DNA of 64,000 bases from Isoetes taiwanensis. Taxonomy: Eukaryota; Streptophyta; Lycopodiopsida; Isoetales; Isoetaceae. A program made the position numbers and the translations under genes. The stretch is taken from the NCBI GenBank assembly GCA_021234155.1, contig JAJEKV010000039.1:3890745-3954744 (forward strand), in the 5' to 3' direction. How positions within the stretch are numbered: position 1 is the first letter of the stretch; each line of letters starts with the position of its first letter. The notes below the pieces were generated by a model, which had not been told where the DNA came from, searched no databases, and saw only the letters and a list, made by a program, of their open reading frames with translations. Shown one piece after another: positions 11,922-21,564 of the stretch.

Positions 11922-13190
11922 TTATCGTCGAAAGCCCTTCATAGATTTGAAGAAATTCTTCATGTCCTTAAGCCGAAGACCCTTGCCGACATCGCGTAGA
12001 ATATTTCGGTATGATCCCCCTTCTAATGCTCGAGCCATTTGAGGGGGTGGGAGCAGTGGTGCCGTAGCCGCTACTACTGTCAAAGACGCGTCCCTTAAAT
12101 GATCCTGGCGAAGTTGAGGCTGTAGAGTGCCACGGATCTTTTGAAGAGAATAACGTGATCGCTTCACCGTAGGTGTCTATTGCTAGGAGGTCTTCCTAGT
12201 CCCTCCACATGGTGGTTGCATTGTCTAAGTTGATGCTGTTGGACCCCTCCCGCATGCTTCGCGCGCGAACAGTTGGCTAAAGCTTGGGCCTCTCCCTGGT
12301 TTGTACAACCTGCTTTGGATTGCTTGGAACTCCTCCTTCTGAATGACTGGTGGTTGGTGGTGGTACATCTGCTTTATGTACTCGTATGTCGCAATATATG
12401 ACATCGTTTCACCGGCATAAGAATGTCGTTCTGCTACCTTCTTTGGAACTTCTTGGTAGGAGTAGTTGATGAGGTCCTTCTGCTGCCCTCTGCAATCAGC
12501 CCCATGAGTTCGTTGATTTGGGAGACGGAGGATGTCGTTGGCAAAAAGATTCGATCTCCACTGGAGATAGGGTCATGATGCCTATCAGTGGTTCATTGGC
12601 CCTCCTGATATATTTGTCATGCCTCGTTATCCGCCTCTCCATCCTTGATGCTAGCCTGCTCTCCTCCTCCTGATCATCATCCCCTTCCTCTTCATAATCT
12701 TCTTCGATTTGGAGTGCCCCCGTGGATGTGATGTTGTAGACGTACTCTGAGGCATCAAGCTCGTGGATGAGGCCCTGATCTATAGAGATAAGGCTGCGTG
12801 TGCTGAGACATGCCGATGCCTATGGGCCTTGCAACTCATGTAGTCAGGCATGTTCTTCGTCCTATCCCATAATTGGCCCTTGACTCTAGATCCCCCACCT
12901 AAAACTTGACTTAATGACTCTAGAGACACCCACCTGCCTCCTCTTGGCCGACTTCCCAGGGCAAAACTTGTTGATCATACTGGCATACAATATCAGTATA
13001 ATAGGGTGCCCGAGTCAACGTTGCGTGGAGATCAAAGAGATAGTCAAAGACATGGAAGGCCTCCTCTGCAGGGAACTCGCTGATGTGGTTGGCACTGTCG
13101 TACCATTCAAGGAGCTGAAAAATTGCCTAGAGGGGATGAGAGCAAGCTTGATGAAGGAAAAATGTCAAACGAGGTCTCTTTTTATAGACT
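11922..13190 (-). pseudogene. Decayed unknown gene: acidic segment, aromatic-rich segment, basic GG-S tail
   Basis: I do not recognise the family. Minus-strand open segments in shifting frames read in order: an aromatic-rich stretch (AEEAFHVFDYLFDLHATLTR, ~13062-12915); an acidic coiled segment (LIHELDASEYVYNI, then EEDYEEEGDDDQEEESR, then RMERRITRHDKYIRR, ~12775-12590); a Tyr/Gln-rich segment (YIATYEYIKQMYHHQPP, ~12405-12345); and a C-terminus ending RALEGGSYRNILRDVGKGL then KNFFKSMKGFRR and stop at 11922. At least three stops and three shifts break it. The LEGG-S site before a short basic amphipathic tail fits the (M/I/L)xGG-x cleavage rule of adenovirus-type proteases, which also act on minor capsid proteins of Polinton-like viruses. 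That parallel is a guess. It lies 3' of the H3-like gene, same strand. Confidence 0.45.
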
Positions 13191-13363
13191 AAGGCTGCCT
13201 AGGTTTTCGTGCCCGGGACTTCTCGCTCGAGTAAACCTATGTTCTAAGGCTATAGATGTTTAAACTAGGTAATATGAAGCACAAATCTAAGCAGAACAAG
13301 CCAATAAACACTATAGAGCAGTTTACTAGACAAATTTTGGACAAATTTGAGTTGATCATTGTC

Positions 13364-13839
13364 GACTCGGGCTACTCCGTGCGAAATGCGTCTGCATTCG
13401 CGACGCAGGGGCCATCGGCTGGAGTGACCCAGGTGGGTCAAATTCGACTAAACTTAACATTCTGGGAGATATAAGATACTAAAATAAAAGTTTGGCTCTG
13501 TTCTAGGCTATCTAGCAACTTATCTTATGTCATTCTAATATGCAAAAATGCAAAAATAGGTGATTAGGGTTACTCCGCGCGAAATGCGTCAGCGTTCGCG
13601 ACGCAGGGGCCATGAGCATAGAGTGACTCGAGTGGGTCGATCTAAGCTACTTTTTAACATTTTTGATAAGTTTAAGATGATATGATGCAAGATTTAACTA
13701 ATTCTAGATGATCTAACAACTTTTCTCATCACAATTGGTCAATTATTCACAAAAAAAATGTTGACTCGGGTTACTCGTGTGAAACGCATCTGCGTTCATG
13801 ACGCAGGGACCATCGGCATGGAGTGACCCGAGTGGGTCA
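13364..13839. repeat. Three ~78-bp imperfect palindromes at 200-bp spacing
   Basis: Copies are at 13364-13440, 13562-13639 and 13762-13839 (periods 198 and 200). Each begins near GACTCGGGTTACTC and ends near GAGTGACCCGAGT, its near-exact reverse complement; the middle holds TGCGTC...GACGCA, a second nested dyad. The copies are GC-rich islands in AT-rich sequence. They lie between the stop of the H3-like gene (13950) and the next decayed gene (13190). They could be terminators, replication or packaging signals, or simply a satellite. All three copies keep the dyad despite substitutions. Confidence 0.7.
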
Positions 13840-13949
13840 AATTTTGACCTAAAAAGTTAATTTCCAAGAAAATGTGACCTAGCAATGTTAACAAGAAGAG
13901 TTTAATTATATTAATGACAACTTTACACAAAATTGTTTTATACAAAAAA

Positions 13950-15143
13950 TTATCTTATACAAAATTGCAAGTTTTCTAAAGCTTGTCTTTTCGGAATCCT
14001 TCTAGCCAAACGGAGGTCCTTTGGCATTACCGTTACCCTCTTCGTATGGACGACACAGAGGCTACCTTCCTTGAAGAGCTGTACCAGCTCTGCCTCCGTA
14101 GCTTCTTGCAGGGATCAGACCGTTAGGGGTGTAACCCTATAATCGGTCTGAAACTCCTGCATAATCTCTCTGAAGAGCCGTTCAAACGGCGCCTTCCGGA
14201 TCAGGAGATTAGTGCACTGCTGGAAGTGCCTAATCTCCCGGAAAACTCTGGCATTCTTCGAATCGGGTTCATGGTGGACCTTCTTCGGGTGAAACTAGAG
14301 GTGGTGGCGGCTTCAGCTGGTTCTTGGGCCTACCGCCCCTAATGTACTTCCATACGTTCTGCTTGCGATACCAGTCATTGTACCTTTTCCACCTTCTAAA
14401 GTACTCCTGGTATGCTTTCTTCTTTCTTTCGAACTCGCGGTCCTGCTTCAGCATGAACTCACGCTCGCCGACCTTCTGCTTCTTCACCCCCTTAGGTGGC
14501 TTGGGCCACTTAAGGTAAGGTGGCCGGCCGTCGGGATTGGAGGTTCCCCGATGTCCCCTTCGAGCTCTTCCTCCTCCTCACCGCTTTCTTCTTCTTCTTC
14601 TTCGATTTCCTCCTCCTCATCCATTGCCTCCCGACGAGGTTCTTCTATATGGACGATCCCCCTGGGTCGATCTTGGTCCCTCTTGGACCTCTTCTCCCTC
14701 CTTCTTGCTTTCTTCTCCCTCTCCCTCTTCTTTCTTACTGCCCTATCTTCTGGCCATTTCGCCACCTTCTCCTTCCCCTTCTTTTTGCTGGGGCCGATCT
14801 CTTCTTGCTGGCGCTCTACTCCCTCTAGCTGCCCGTCGTGCTCCTCCTCCTCGTCTTACTGCTCTTGCCAGATCTGCTACTCCTCATGGCTAGGCGAGGG
14901 CGTGCCGAGCACGACCGTTTCACCCGTTCGCTGTGTGGCCTCTGACGAGCTGCTGGGCGCCTGCTCATGAGGAGAGTGGAAGATTTCGTCCATGGACCCT
15001 GACGAATCGTGCTGCTCTTCATCCTCCCTCCCAGGCCTGAGGTGCTCTGGGATCTTCTTGCCGCTCCCTGCTGCTATCTCTGCCATGGTGGGTCTCTGTC
15101 TTGGGCTCCTATATTTCCTGGCTGTACATTTGGTGCGAGCCAT
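13950..15143 (-). pseudogene. Histone H3-like gene with H3 tail, long charged spacer and H3 fold (broken)
   Basis: The minus-strand ATG at 15143 opens MARTKCTARKYRSPRQRP, the register of the H3 tail with R2, K4, R8 and K9 kept, Q5 changed to C and S10 to Y. A Ser/Glu-rich, then Arg/Lys-rich, then poly-Glu spacer and a basic segment (YFRRWKRYNDWYRKQNVWKY) follow. The same frame then re-enters an H3 fold at about 14260-13990: [47 protein letters not shown], then [16 protein letters not shown], with stop TAA at 13952-13950. By eye about 60% of fold residues match canonical H3, without gaps; loop 1 has the canonical (not CENH3) length; R83, C110, K115 and K122 positions are kept and K79 is Q. Defects: TAG 14879, TAA 14858, TGA 14117 and two frameshifts (about 14500-14590 and 14270-14292). 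Full length would be about 397 residues against 136 for H3. No introns are seen. Confidence 0.8.
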
Positions 15144-15216
15144 ATCTTATGGTCAAGAAAATGGATTAGCTTAAGCTGGAGATCAAGAGAGAGTGAAAAA
15201 TTGTTACATTAAGGTG

Positions 15217-15245
15217 AAAATGGCACTTAGAAAGCTTGCCAAACA
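15217..15245. repeat. 29-bp exact copy of gypsy RT sequence
   Basis: These 29 bases are identical to 9131-9159 inside the gypsy reverse transcriptase. Neither flank matches. This is probably filler DNA copied during break repair or insertion, immediately upstream of the H3-like gene. Confidence 0.6.
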
Positions 15246-15248
15246 TGG

Positions 15249-15674
15249 AAGCTTTCCACTGGAGTTTCAGACATAAACTGCCCTGAGATTTTGTGCACCT
15301 GGAAGTAGGCGACAAACCTAGGTGCACATTCGAGTTGACCATGCCTCACCTCCAGTTTCTAGTCGGATTTATTTGATATTTGTTTGCCCTCTTGTTTCTC
15401 ATATCAAAACGGTAGATGTAGCTGAATCTGGCCTCTTGTTTATTCTGCCAAGCTCTTAGAAAGCTTTTCCACTGGAATTTCAGACATAAACTGCCCTGAG
15501 ATTTTGTGCACCTAGAAGTAAGCGACAAACCCAGGTGCACATTCGAGTTGACCATGCCTCACCTCCGGTTTCTAGCCGGATTTATTTGATATTTGTTTGC
15601 CCTCTTGTTTCTCACATCAAAATGGTAGATGTAGCTAAATCTGGCCTCTTGTTTACTCTTCCAAGCTCTTTCTT
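15249..15674. repeat. Tandem duplication of a 213-bp unit
   Basis: Copy 1 is about 15249-15461 and copy 2 about 15462-15674; both run from AAGCTTT(T)CCACTGGA to GGCCTCTTGTTTA and share more than 90% identity by eye. The unit begins about 105 bp upstream of the H3-like start codon, so it may be duplicated upstream regulatory sequence. Confidence 0.75.
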
Positions 15675-16590
15675 TAGCAATAGCTTGCAAAAACAAAGGA
15701 ATAGCTTACAAATAAATGGTAGCCATAACCTGCAACACAGAGGAATAGCCATAACCATACCAAGTTGCACAACTGCAACACCTGTTTTTGTCTTTCAGTT
15801 TTTTGCTACAGCCCTAAGATATGCGTTATGTTTAAGGAAGGCAAGGCCTGTCTCACTGCTAGTTTTTGCCAAGAGGGAAAATGGTATTTTGTGTATTTAT
15901 AAATTGCTTGTAGCTGTAGCTGTAGCTGTAGCCATAGCTTGTCTACTTGTAATAGGTCACAAGACAAGAAAAGCAGAGGATAGAAGGGGCAAAAAGGGCA
16001 TACAAGGCCTTCTTAGCTTCAACCACTTGTTGTACTTGGATCCGACTATAATATTATGGCTTAACAAGACACTCAGCTTAAAGTCCCGCTGGCCTCACTC
16101 TAAAAATAACGTTCTGGCTAGCCTCACTCTAAGAATAACATTCACCCTATAGTTTAATAATCAATTATCTAAAGCAAAAAAAAAAGTTAATAGGGTAAAA
16201 TCAGTTTCCAATCGCCGTAAAAAAATTTGGCCCCCATAAAACCAAAAACCTTAGCCATATTTACATAAGAAAATACAAAAACTTTTTTCACCGCTAGAAA
16301 AACATTCAGTAATAATAGCCGTCAGATCATGAGATATGCCTATAATATGCCTGAAGATACTCAAATCAACCCTCCCCCTAACAAATTGCCCTGTTAAGCC
16401 CTTAACAGGAGGCAATCCAAAGAATTCGTCTGATATGTCTTAGGTCATTGCTAGCAGGGACGATAGTTTTATTCGTGTTTGCTATGAACCCAAATTTTAT
16501 TTCTCGGGCTTTGTATATTAGGAATAAAGAAACACATAGGGAACAAAAATATAGATGTCTCAACAATAATGGAGCAAATAACTATATTAA
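15675..16590. other. No supported gene
   Basis: A plus-strand open frame reaches into this region (15535-16152), but it begins inside the tandem duplication, contains a TGTAGC microsatellite at about 15908-15935 and shows no domain. The rest is AT-rich. Confidence 0.4.
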
Positions 16591-17563
16591 CACTAGAGTT
16601 GTAGGTTAAAAGACCCAAACGGGTCTTTCAACATACTTTTTTGAATTCTATTATTACATTAAGGTGAAAAGTTTGACCACACCCTTTTGACTATGTTATT
16701 GCTTGCGTGTGTATGTATATGAAATAATTTATGAAAATACATCGAGCCTCCATTACCAAGGAGTATAATAGAGTCAAACATTAGAGGGCCAGGCTTTTTT
16801 TCGAACTACTTATCGTTTCTCTCATTATTTTGCAAATAATTTTTTTTTTTTAGAAATTATAACTCTCATATATTATAGAATATGAGGTTACAGATATTTC
16901 ATAAGTATTCCCAGAAGAAGTTATAGAAGAAATTATGGTGTGATTATCAAGAAATAATTCCTAGAATTCTGGGTTCCAGAAATATTATAAGGACCTGACT
17001 GGATCCTGCAAGGGCTAAATTTTTGAATATTTATAGCTACTTCATCTTTTGAAGAAAGCATACGAAACTTGAAAAATGAATTGTACCTAGCATTAACTTT
17101 CAATGAGAAATAATGCTACCTTAAAATTTCTATTCCATTTCGAATATTATGAATAAGAAATGGTCATTAGAAGCCTATTTTAGGAAATTCTGTAAAGGAC
17201 CCGACTGGGTTTCTAATTTTGATAATCCATTGCTACTTCAATTTTTTAAGAAACCACATATATTTAATGTCTATTTTCATTTAAAAATGACATTGTCGTC
17301 ATGTTCTTTGTTGGATGTTTGAGTTTGACGAGATCATTGAATGTGAAAAATAAGAGCACTTCAAGGTGTGACTATATTAAAATATTGTGGAATTTGACCT
17401 AGCCATTGAATACAGCGGTAGAAGTTCGAGTTAACTTTACAAATTAGTTTTAAACATTTAAAATGTTATAACATTACATAGATTTATTCCTCAAAGCATA
17501 CAGGTGTTTGAGGGACCCATATGGGTTGATCAACCCAAAAGGGTCTCTCATACAGCTCTAGTG
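16591..17563. mobile_element. piggyBac-like MITE flanked by TTAA
   Basis: The left end CACTAGAGTTGTAGGTTAAA (16591) and the inverted right end CACTAGAGCTGTATGAGAGA (complement, from 17563) form terminal inverted repeats. TTAA directly abuts both ends (16587-16590 and 17564-17567), the obligatory target duplication of piggyBac transposons. Subterminal palindromes of the GACCC...GGGTC type occur near both ends (16612, 17512-17549) and twice inside (about 16992, 17198). The 973 bp encode nothing, so it would need a transposase supplied in trans. CACTA-superfamily elements share the first five bases but give 3-bp duplications, which fits less well. Confidence 0.68.
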
Positions 17564-17954
17564 TTAATGCAAGTGTATGGTATACTCTAGATGTACTAAT
17601 CAGTATAATCATGCAAAACATCAACCAAATCATAGAGAAACTAATTTCAGAAGCGTACAAAGATACAAGAGGAAACCCTTCTAATTGTACTCGGTATTCT
17701 AACCATACATACTATAATGGGGAAATTTTTTTCTTAGGGCTTTTTTGCTTGGGCACTTTGTTCTTTTATAAACAATTAAAGGTTGTAAAAAGCCAAATAG
17801 AGTGGCCAAAAAAAGAAAAGAAGCCCCGAAGGAAAAAATTCCCAAGAAGAGTGCAATTTTATAAGAAGGGAATCATATTTAACAATGACAAGGAAATGTA
17901 AGCTCTAAAAGAATGTACTTTGCTTTCAGGGTATGCGAGTCACTCATTTTTATT

Positions 17955-18005
17955 GATTACAAGAAACTTATTGCGGCGGCCAAGGCCGCCGCGAACGTTT
18001 CTCTT
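17955..18005 (+). mobile_element. Degenerate CACTA (En/Spm) terminal repeat
   Basis: ATTACAAGAAACTTATTGCG continues into GCGGCGGCCAAGGCCGCCGC, a near-perfect palindrome. It corresponds to the CACTACAAGAAA terminus seen intact at 29590 and inverted at 50428-50480, all followed by a GGCCGCCG...GAAC block. The opposite end of this copy was not found. Confidence 0.5.
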
Positions 18006-18571
18006 CTTCCAACCCTATCAATCAGACTTATGATATGTTCCATATATTATCTAGTTTGAGATTTGTGATAGTTCAGCTTCCACAATAGGCATCCTTGAAT
18101 TACAACTAATAGATTCAAACAAAGGTCGTCGCGAGTATTTATTCTTTCATTCTTCCTATCACTCTATCAACTTGGACAGATAATTTAAGAACGCAAGGTG
18201 AATTGAACCCCGCAAGATAGCCATATGTTTTGTTGCCTTTGCTAAAGGATCCTCCCAAGACATGTGGTCTGGGGAAATGAACAGAAGCATCCTATCATTC
18301 TCATAATATTTTGCCACTCTCCATGCACTAAGTTTCCTGTAGGCTATTCCGGCCTCTTGATTTGTTATAATAGGGCATAACACCCTTGTTCCATGGTGTT
18401 ATCCCTCTCATAGTGGTGGCCAACATATCATTCATTGATCGTAATTATTTTGTAGAATTGCTTCGCAAAAAGGGATTGAATGAGCAGATTAAAGAACGGA
18501 AAAAAGAAATGAATCGAGAGAGGCTGGTGCAAAGAAGCAAAAGAAATATACCATATCCGCTAGCATAGATC

Positions 18572-19400
18572 TTAAATTGGGAGTGAGACATGAGTTAGAG
18601 CAATTTGAGTGCATTGATGGAGGAAACCTTTGATGAAGCATTTGAGGTTAAGGTCAGATGAACCTCCATTCTCTAAAGACCCTACCACCACCTTACTTAA
18701 CCTTAGAGCTTCTCTTGCCAATTCTTCTCTCTTTGGGCCCTTCATTAGCTCTTTGATTGCATTTCGAATCTCGAACGATTCCAACAATCTTCCTTGGGAA
18801 TAATTTAAACCTAGACCAACCTTCCATCCATTTCTCCAAAATATGCTTGCAATTCACATTTTGCTCTGCGCCTAAAGGCCAGCATAGCATGGGTACCCCA
18901 AAGCATATGCTCTCCATGGTGGAATTCCATCCACAATGACTCAGAAAACCTCCTACACATGCATGCTTCAAAACTTGCAGCTGAGGAGCCCAGGTTATGA
19001 CAATACCTTGTTCTTTATATGAACTTTTAAAGGATTCAAGAAACTCCAGTAAGTCTCCTTGAGCAAGATCACGTCTAAATACCCAAACGAAAGGAATACT
19101 TGAAGATTGCAATCCTTTAGCTAGATTTTTCACTTGATCCATAGACATGGTCACATGGCTTCCAAATGAAATGTATATCACTGAATCAGGAGCCTTACAA
19201 TCTAACCATTGGAAAAGCCCTCTGTTTTGGTCTTCATATGCAATAGCAGATCTCAAAGGCGTGATGGTCCTATTGCCAAGTAGTTATTGTATGATAGATC
19301 TCATTATTTCAACGCTCTCAAGCTCCATCTCTTCCATTCTTGATATCGGGAAGAATTTTGCCTCAAGCAAGCATGTTTGTGATATTCATTACAAAATCCC
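18572..19400 (-). pseudogene. Plant UDP-glycosyltransferase (UGT) fragment, broken
   Basis: Minus-strand remnant of the C-terminal (UDP-sugar-binding) half of a family-1 plant glycosyltransferase. It contains SVIYISFGSHVTMS, SIPFVWVFRRD and a complete 44-residue PSPG box at 18992-18861, starting WAPQLQVLKHACVGGF and ending PLGAEQ. Trp at box position 22 and Gln at position 44 are the usual signs of UDP-glucose use. Defects: a TAA at 19286-19284 and a one-base shift at about 18822, after which the frame continues GLGLNYSQGRLLES to a stop at 18572. The N-terminal acceptor-binding half is absent: similarity stops near 19400. It lies inside the MULE, so capture of a host fragment is likely. Confidence 0.87.
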
Positions 19401-19539
19401 GAAAATAACCTATTTGGAATGTAATGAAAGTAATGCTTAAGTTACCTATTTGCCACAAAGTCGTCATTTGTTCCTTATTTGCTCGCTCTATAATGCTTCA
19501 AGAAATGGGCCGCAAGAACCAATACAAGCAAAATGGGTA

Positions 19540-20060
19540 CATCTCAAGCCCGGTCGGCACCGACCATTGAAATGCATACAAAGAAAAACGAGAATGGTTC
19601 AAGCAGATGCCCCGACGATGACATAAAACATAAAGAAGAATATGAAAAATGAAGCTAAAAAAAATACAAACCCGTGGATTCTTTGGAAGAATCCTCGTGA
19701 TTTGCTCGAGCCGCCCTATACCGGTCGGCGCCCGACCGGATAAAAATAGGTTCAAAACCGTAAAAAACTTCAACATAAACTAGTTTTACTTTCGTCCCTT
19801 CTTTCTTTTCTTTTTTTTTTTTTTTCAAAGCCTATCCAGAGGAAATGCCGACTGTGATTGCGGACTGCGTGACCAACGAAAAATCCGGAGGAATGCGGAA
19901 GTTATGCAAGAAACACCGTCAAGAGCTTAAACCCGGTCGCTACCGACCATCATACTTAGCATAAAAAATAGTAAAACTTGAGCATAAAAAGTAGTAAAAC
20001 CGAAGTTCGAGTCAAAAACCGCAAAGATATAAACCCGAAGCCTGGCCGACCAGCTCGCCA
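19540..20060. repeat. Four short GGTCGG...CCGACC palindromes
   Basis: Related dyads lie at about 19547-19566 (CCGGTCGGCACCGACC), 19719-19741 (CCGGTCGGCGCCCGACCGG), 19931-19948 (CCGGTCGCTACCGACC) and 20040-20056 (CTGGCCGACCAG). They are irregularly spaced (about 110-210 bp) in AT-rich DNA inside the MULE. Poly-T/C tracts at 19800 and 20100-20200 separate them. No reading frame is supported. Confidence 0.5.
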
Positions 20061-20599
20061 AGAAAGCTCACATCTGTTTTTCGTCTTTTCCTTTCTTGCG
20101 TTTATTCTTACGTTTTTTTTCTTACGTTTCCTTCCTTACGTTTTTTTCTTTTTTCTTCCTTCATTTCCTTCTTTATGTTTTTTTTTGTTACATTATTTCT
20201 TGGTAAATAACCGTTCATACCTATAATATAGGTATGGTAAATAGAAAGAACATGCTGCCTATAGTACGATCCACATTAAAAAATGTAACGTTTAACCTTA
20301 AAAATATAACTCCTGTTAATACTACGGTTAACATTAAAAATGTTAAACATGTATGGTGCCTATGGCTTGAACAAGGTTAACAAATGTTAACGAACGTTAA
20401 AAATGTACAAATGTACAAATGTATGTTATTATTACAAATGTACGTTATTATAACGTTAAAAAATGACGTTGGTTGGCATATTTCTCCGTTGCAACGTGTA
20501 TATTATTTTAAAGGAATCCAATTAATGACGCTTAACGGTTTTTAAAAATCAAATATCCATGTGTTCCGGCTATCCTTGTCCATTCTTTCAGTTTGTTCC

Positions 20600-21430
20600 T
20601 TCATGGAAAGTCGCGTCACAGTCGTGGGTGGAATTTGCAATCTAGAGAGCAAAGCTTTGGCATCCTTCTTTCACTTCCCAATAGATGCCTTGTGTGTTGT
20701 TCAAAATGGATATGGTCCACAATGTCTTTCCAATGTGTTGGAAGAATGCAAGAATGATGCGTGCACCCATTGTTACAAGGTCGACGATGGTATGGTAAAC
20801 ACGTTGATTGTGTATGGTGGCCTGTTACCGATAAGCCCAATGGAATAATAAATTTAGAATCGCCATCTTCTTCATCATCGATTCAATGAAAGGGTACAAC
20901 TCAACCTTCACAAAGATGTTACTTGTGAGTGGTAATAGCAAGCTTAAAAGAATCTTGATGGAAGTGAAGGAACCTAGGAAGCTTGCTTGTTTGCCACCTT
21001 ACTATGATGGCGTAATTGTGTTTGAATTACCTAGCCAACAAGAAGCGGGGGTAGCATGGAGGGAATGCAACAAAATCAAGATCCACATATGTGGACAACT
21101 TACAATCACACTAACACTCCTGCACTTGAAGGTACTGTGAGACTTGCATATTGTGGTGGCTACCTTCAATGTCAGAATCCCTGTTGTGATTACTTTCTTA
21201 GTAAAGGTGAGCATAATTCCTTGCAGTGGAGTGGTAGTATTCATGTTAGACCAGATGTTGGTCCTATATGTGATGCACATGGCTCAGTCACTTGTGCATA
21301 CTGCAAAGAACAACCACATTGTATATCATTATGCAATGCTATGATATACTATTGTCTTCCAAAGTGTACCATGGATACAAGACTTGTCATACACACAAGT
21401 GCCCATTCCCATCCAATTAGACTATGAGCA
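20600..21430 (+). pseudogene. Cys/His-rich MULE-internal reading frame, decayed
   Basis: Open segments at 20600-20848 and 21056-21427 sit in different registers with a stop between them. The second contains a regular series of Cys and His pairs: AYCGGYLQCQNPCCDYFL, then CAYCKEQPHCISLC, then a terminal TRLVIHTSAHSHPIR. Spaced Cys pairs followed by an RxxIHxxxHxHP motif look like a zinc-binding domain of a eukaryotic DNA transposase. Since it lies near the right end of the MULE it may be what remains of the element's own coding region. I cannot name the family. Confidence 0.4.
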
Positions 21431-21564
21431 AGTTTTGTGTCCAATATGAGCAAGTTGTAGTCTATAATTTCGTTTGTCTTCTTATTAGTATCGAAATGGT
21501 AGAAAAAGAACAAAATGCCCAAGCAAAAAAGCCCTAGAAAAATTTGCACCCACTATAATGCAAC

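Larger units (their letters stand above)
17720..21551. mobile_element. MULE (Mutator-like element) carrying a glycosyltransferase fragment
   Basis: The left end (17720) reads GGGAAATTTTTTTCTTAGGG and the inverted right end (complement from 21551) GGGTGCAAATTTTTCTAGGG. The similarity continues for about 50 bp through GCTTTTTTGCTTGGGCA. The 9-bp sequence ACTATAATG flanks both sides (17711-17719 and 21552-21560). A 9-bp target duplication plus GGG-starting long inverted repeats is the Mutator signature. Inside are a degenerate CACTA end (17957), a broken UDP-glycosyltransferase fragment (18572-19400, minus), repeated GGTCGG palindromes, and a decayed Cys-rich reading frame (20600-21430, plus). 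Gene-fragment capture of this kind defines Pack-MULEs. Confidence 0.72.

Noticed and set aside
14520-14970. Long plus-strand Ser/Pro/Phe-rich open frames
   Set aside because: They are antisense to the poly-Glu and Arg/Lys spacer of the H3-like gene; low-complexity coding on one strand opens the other.
13950-15143. Centromeric H3 (CENH3) as identity of the H3-like gene
   Set aside because: Loop 1 between helices 1 and 2 has the canonical H3 length with no insertion, and the tail keeps the ARTK start; CENH3 normally has a longer loop 1 and a divergent tail.
15535-16152. 205-codon plus-strand frame
   Set aside because: It begins inside a tandem duplication, includes a TGTAGC microsatellite and has no domain or codon pattern of a gene.
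16591-17563. CACTA-superfamily assignment for the MITE
   Set aside because: Although the ends start CACTA, exact TTAA on both sides fits piggyBac better than a 3-bp CACTA duplication.
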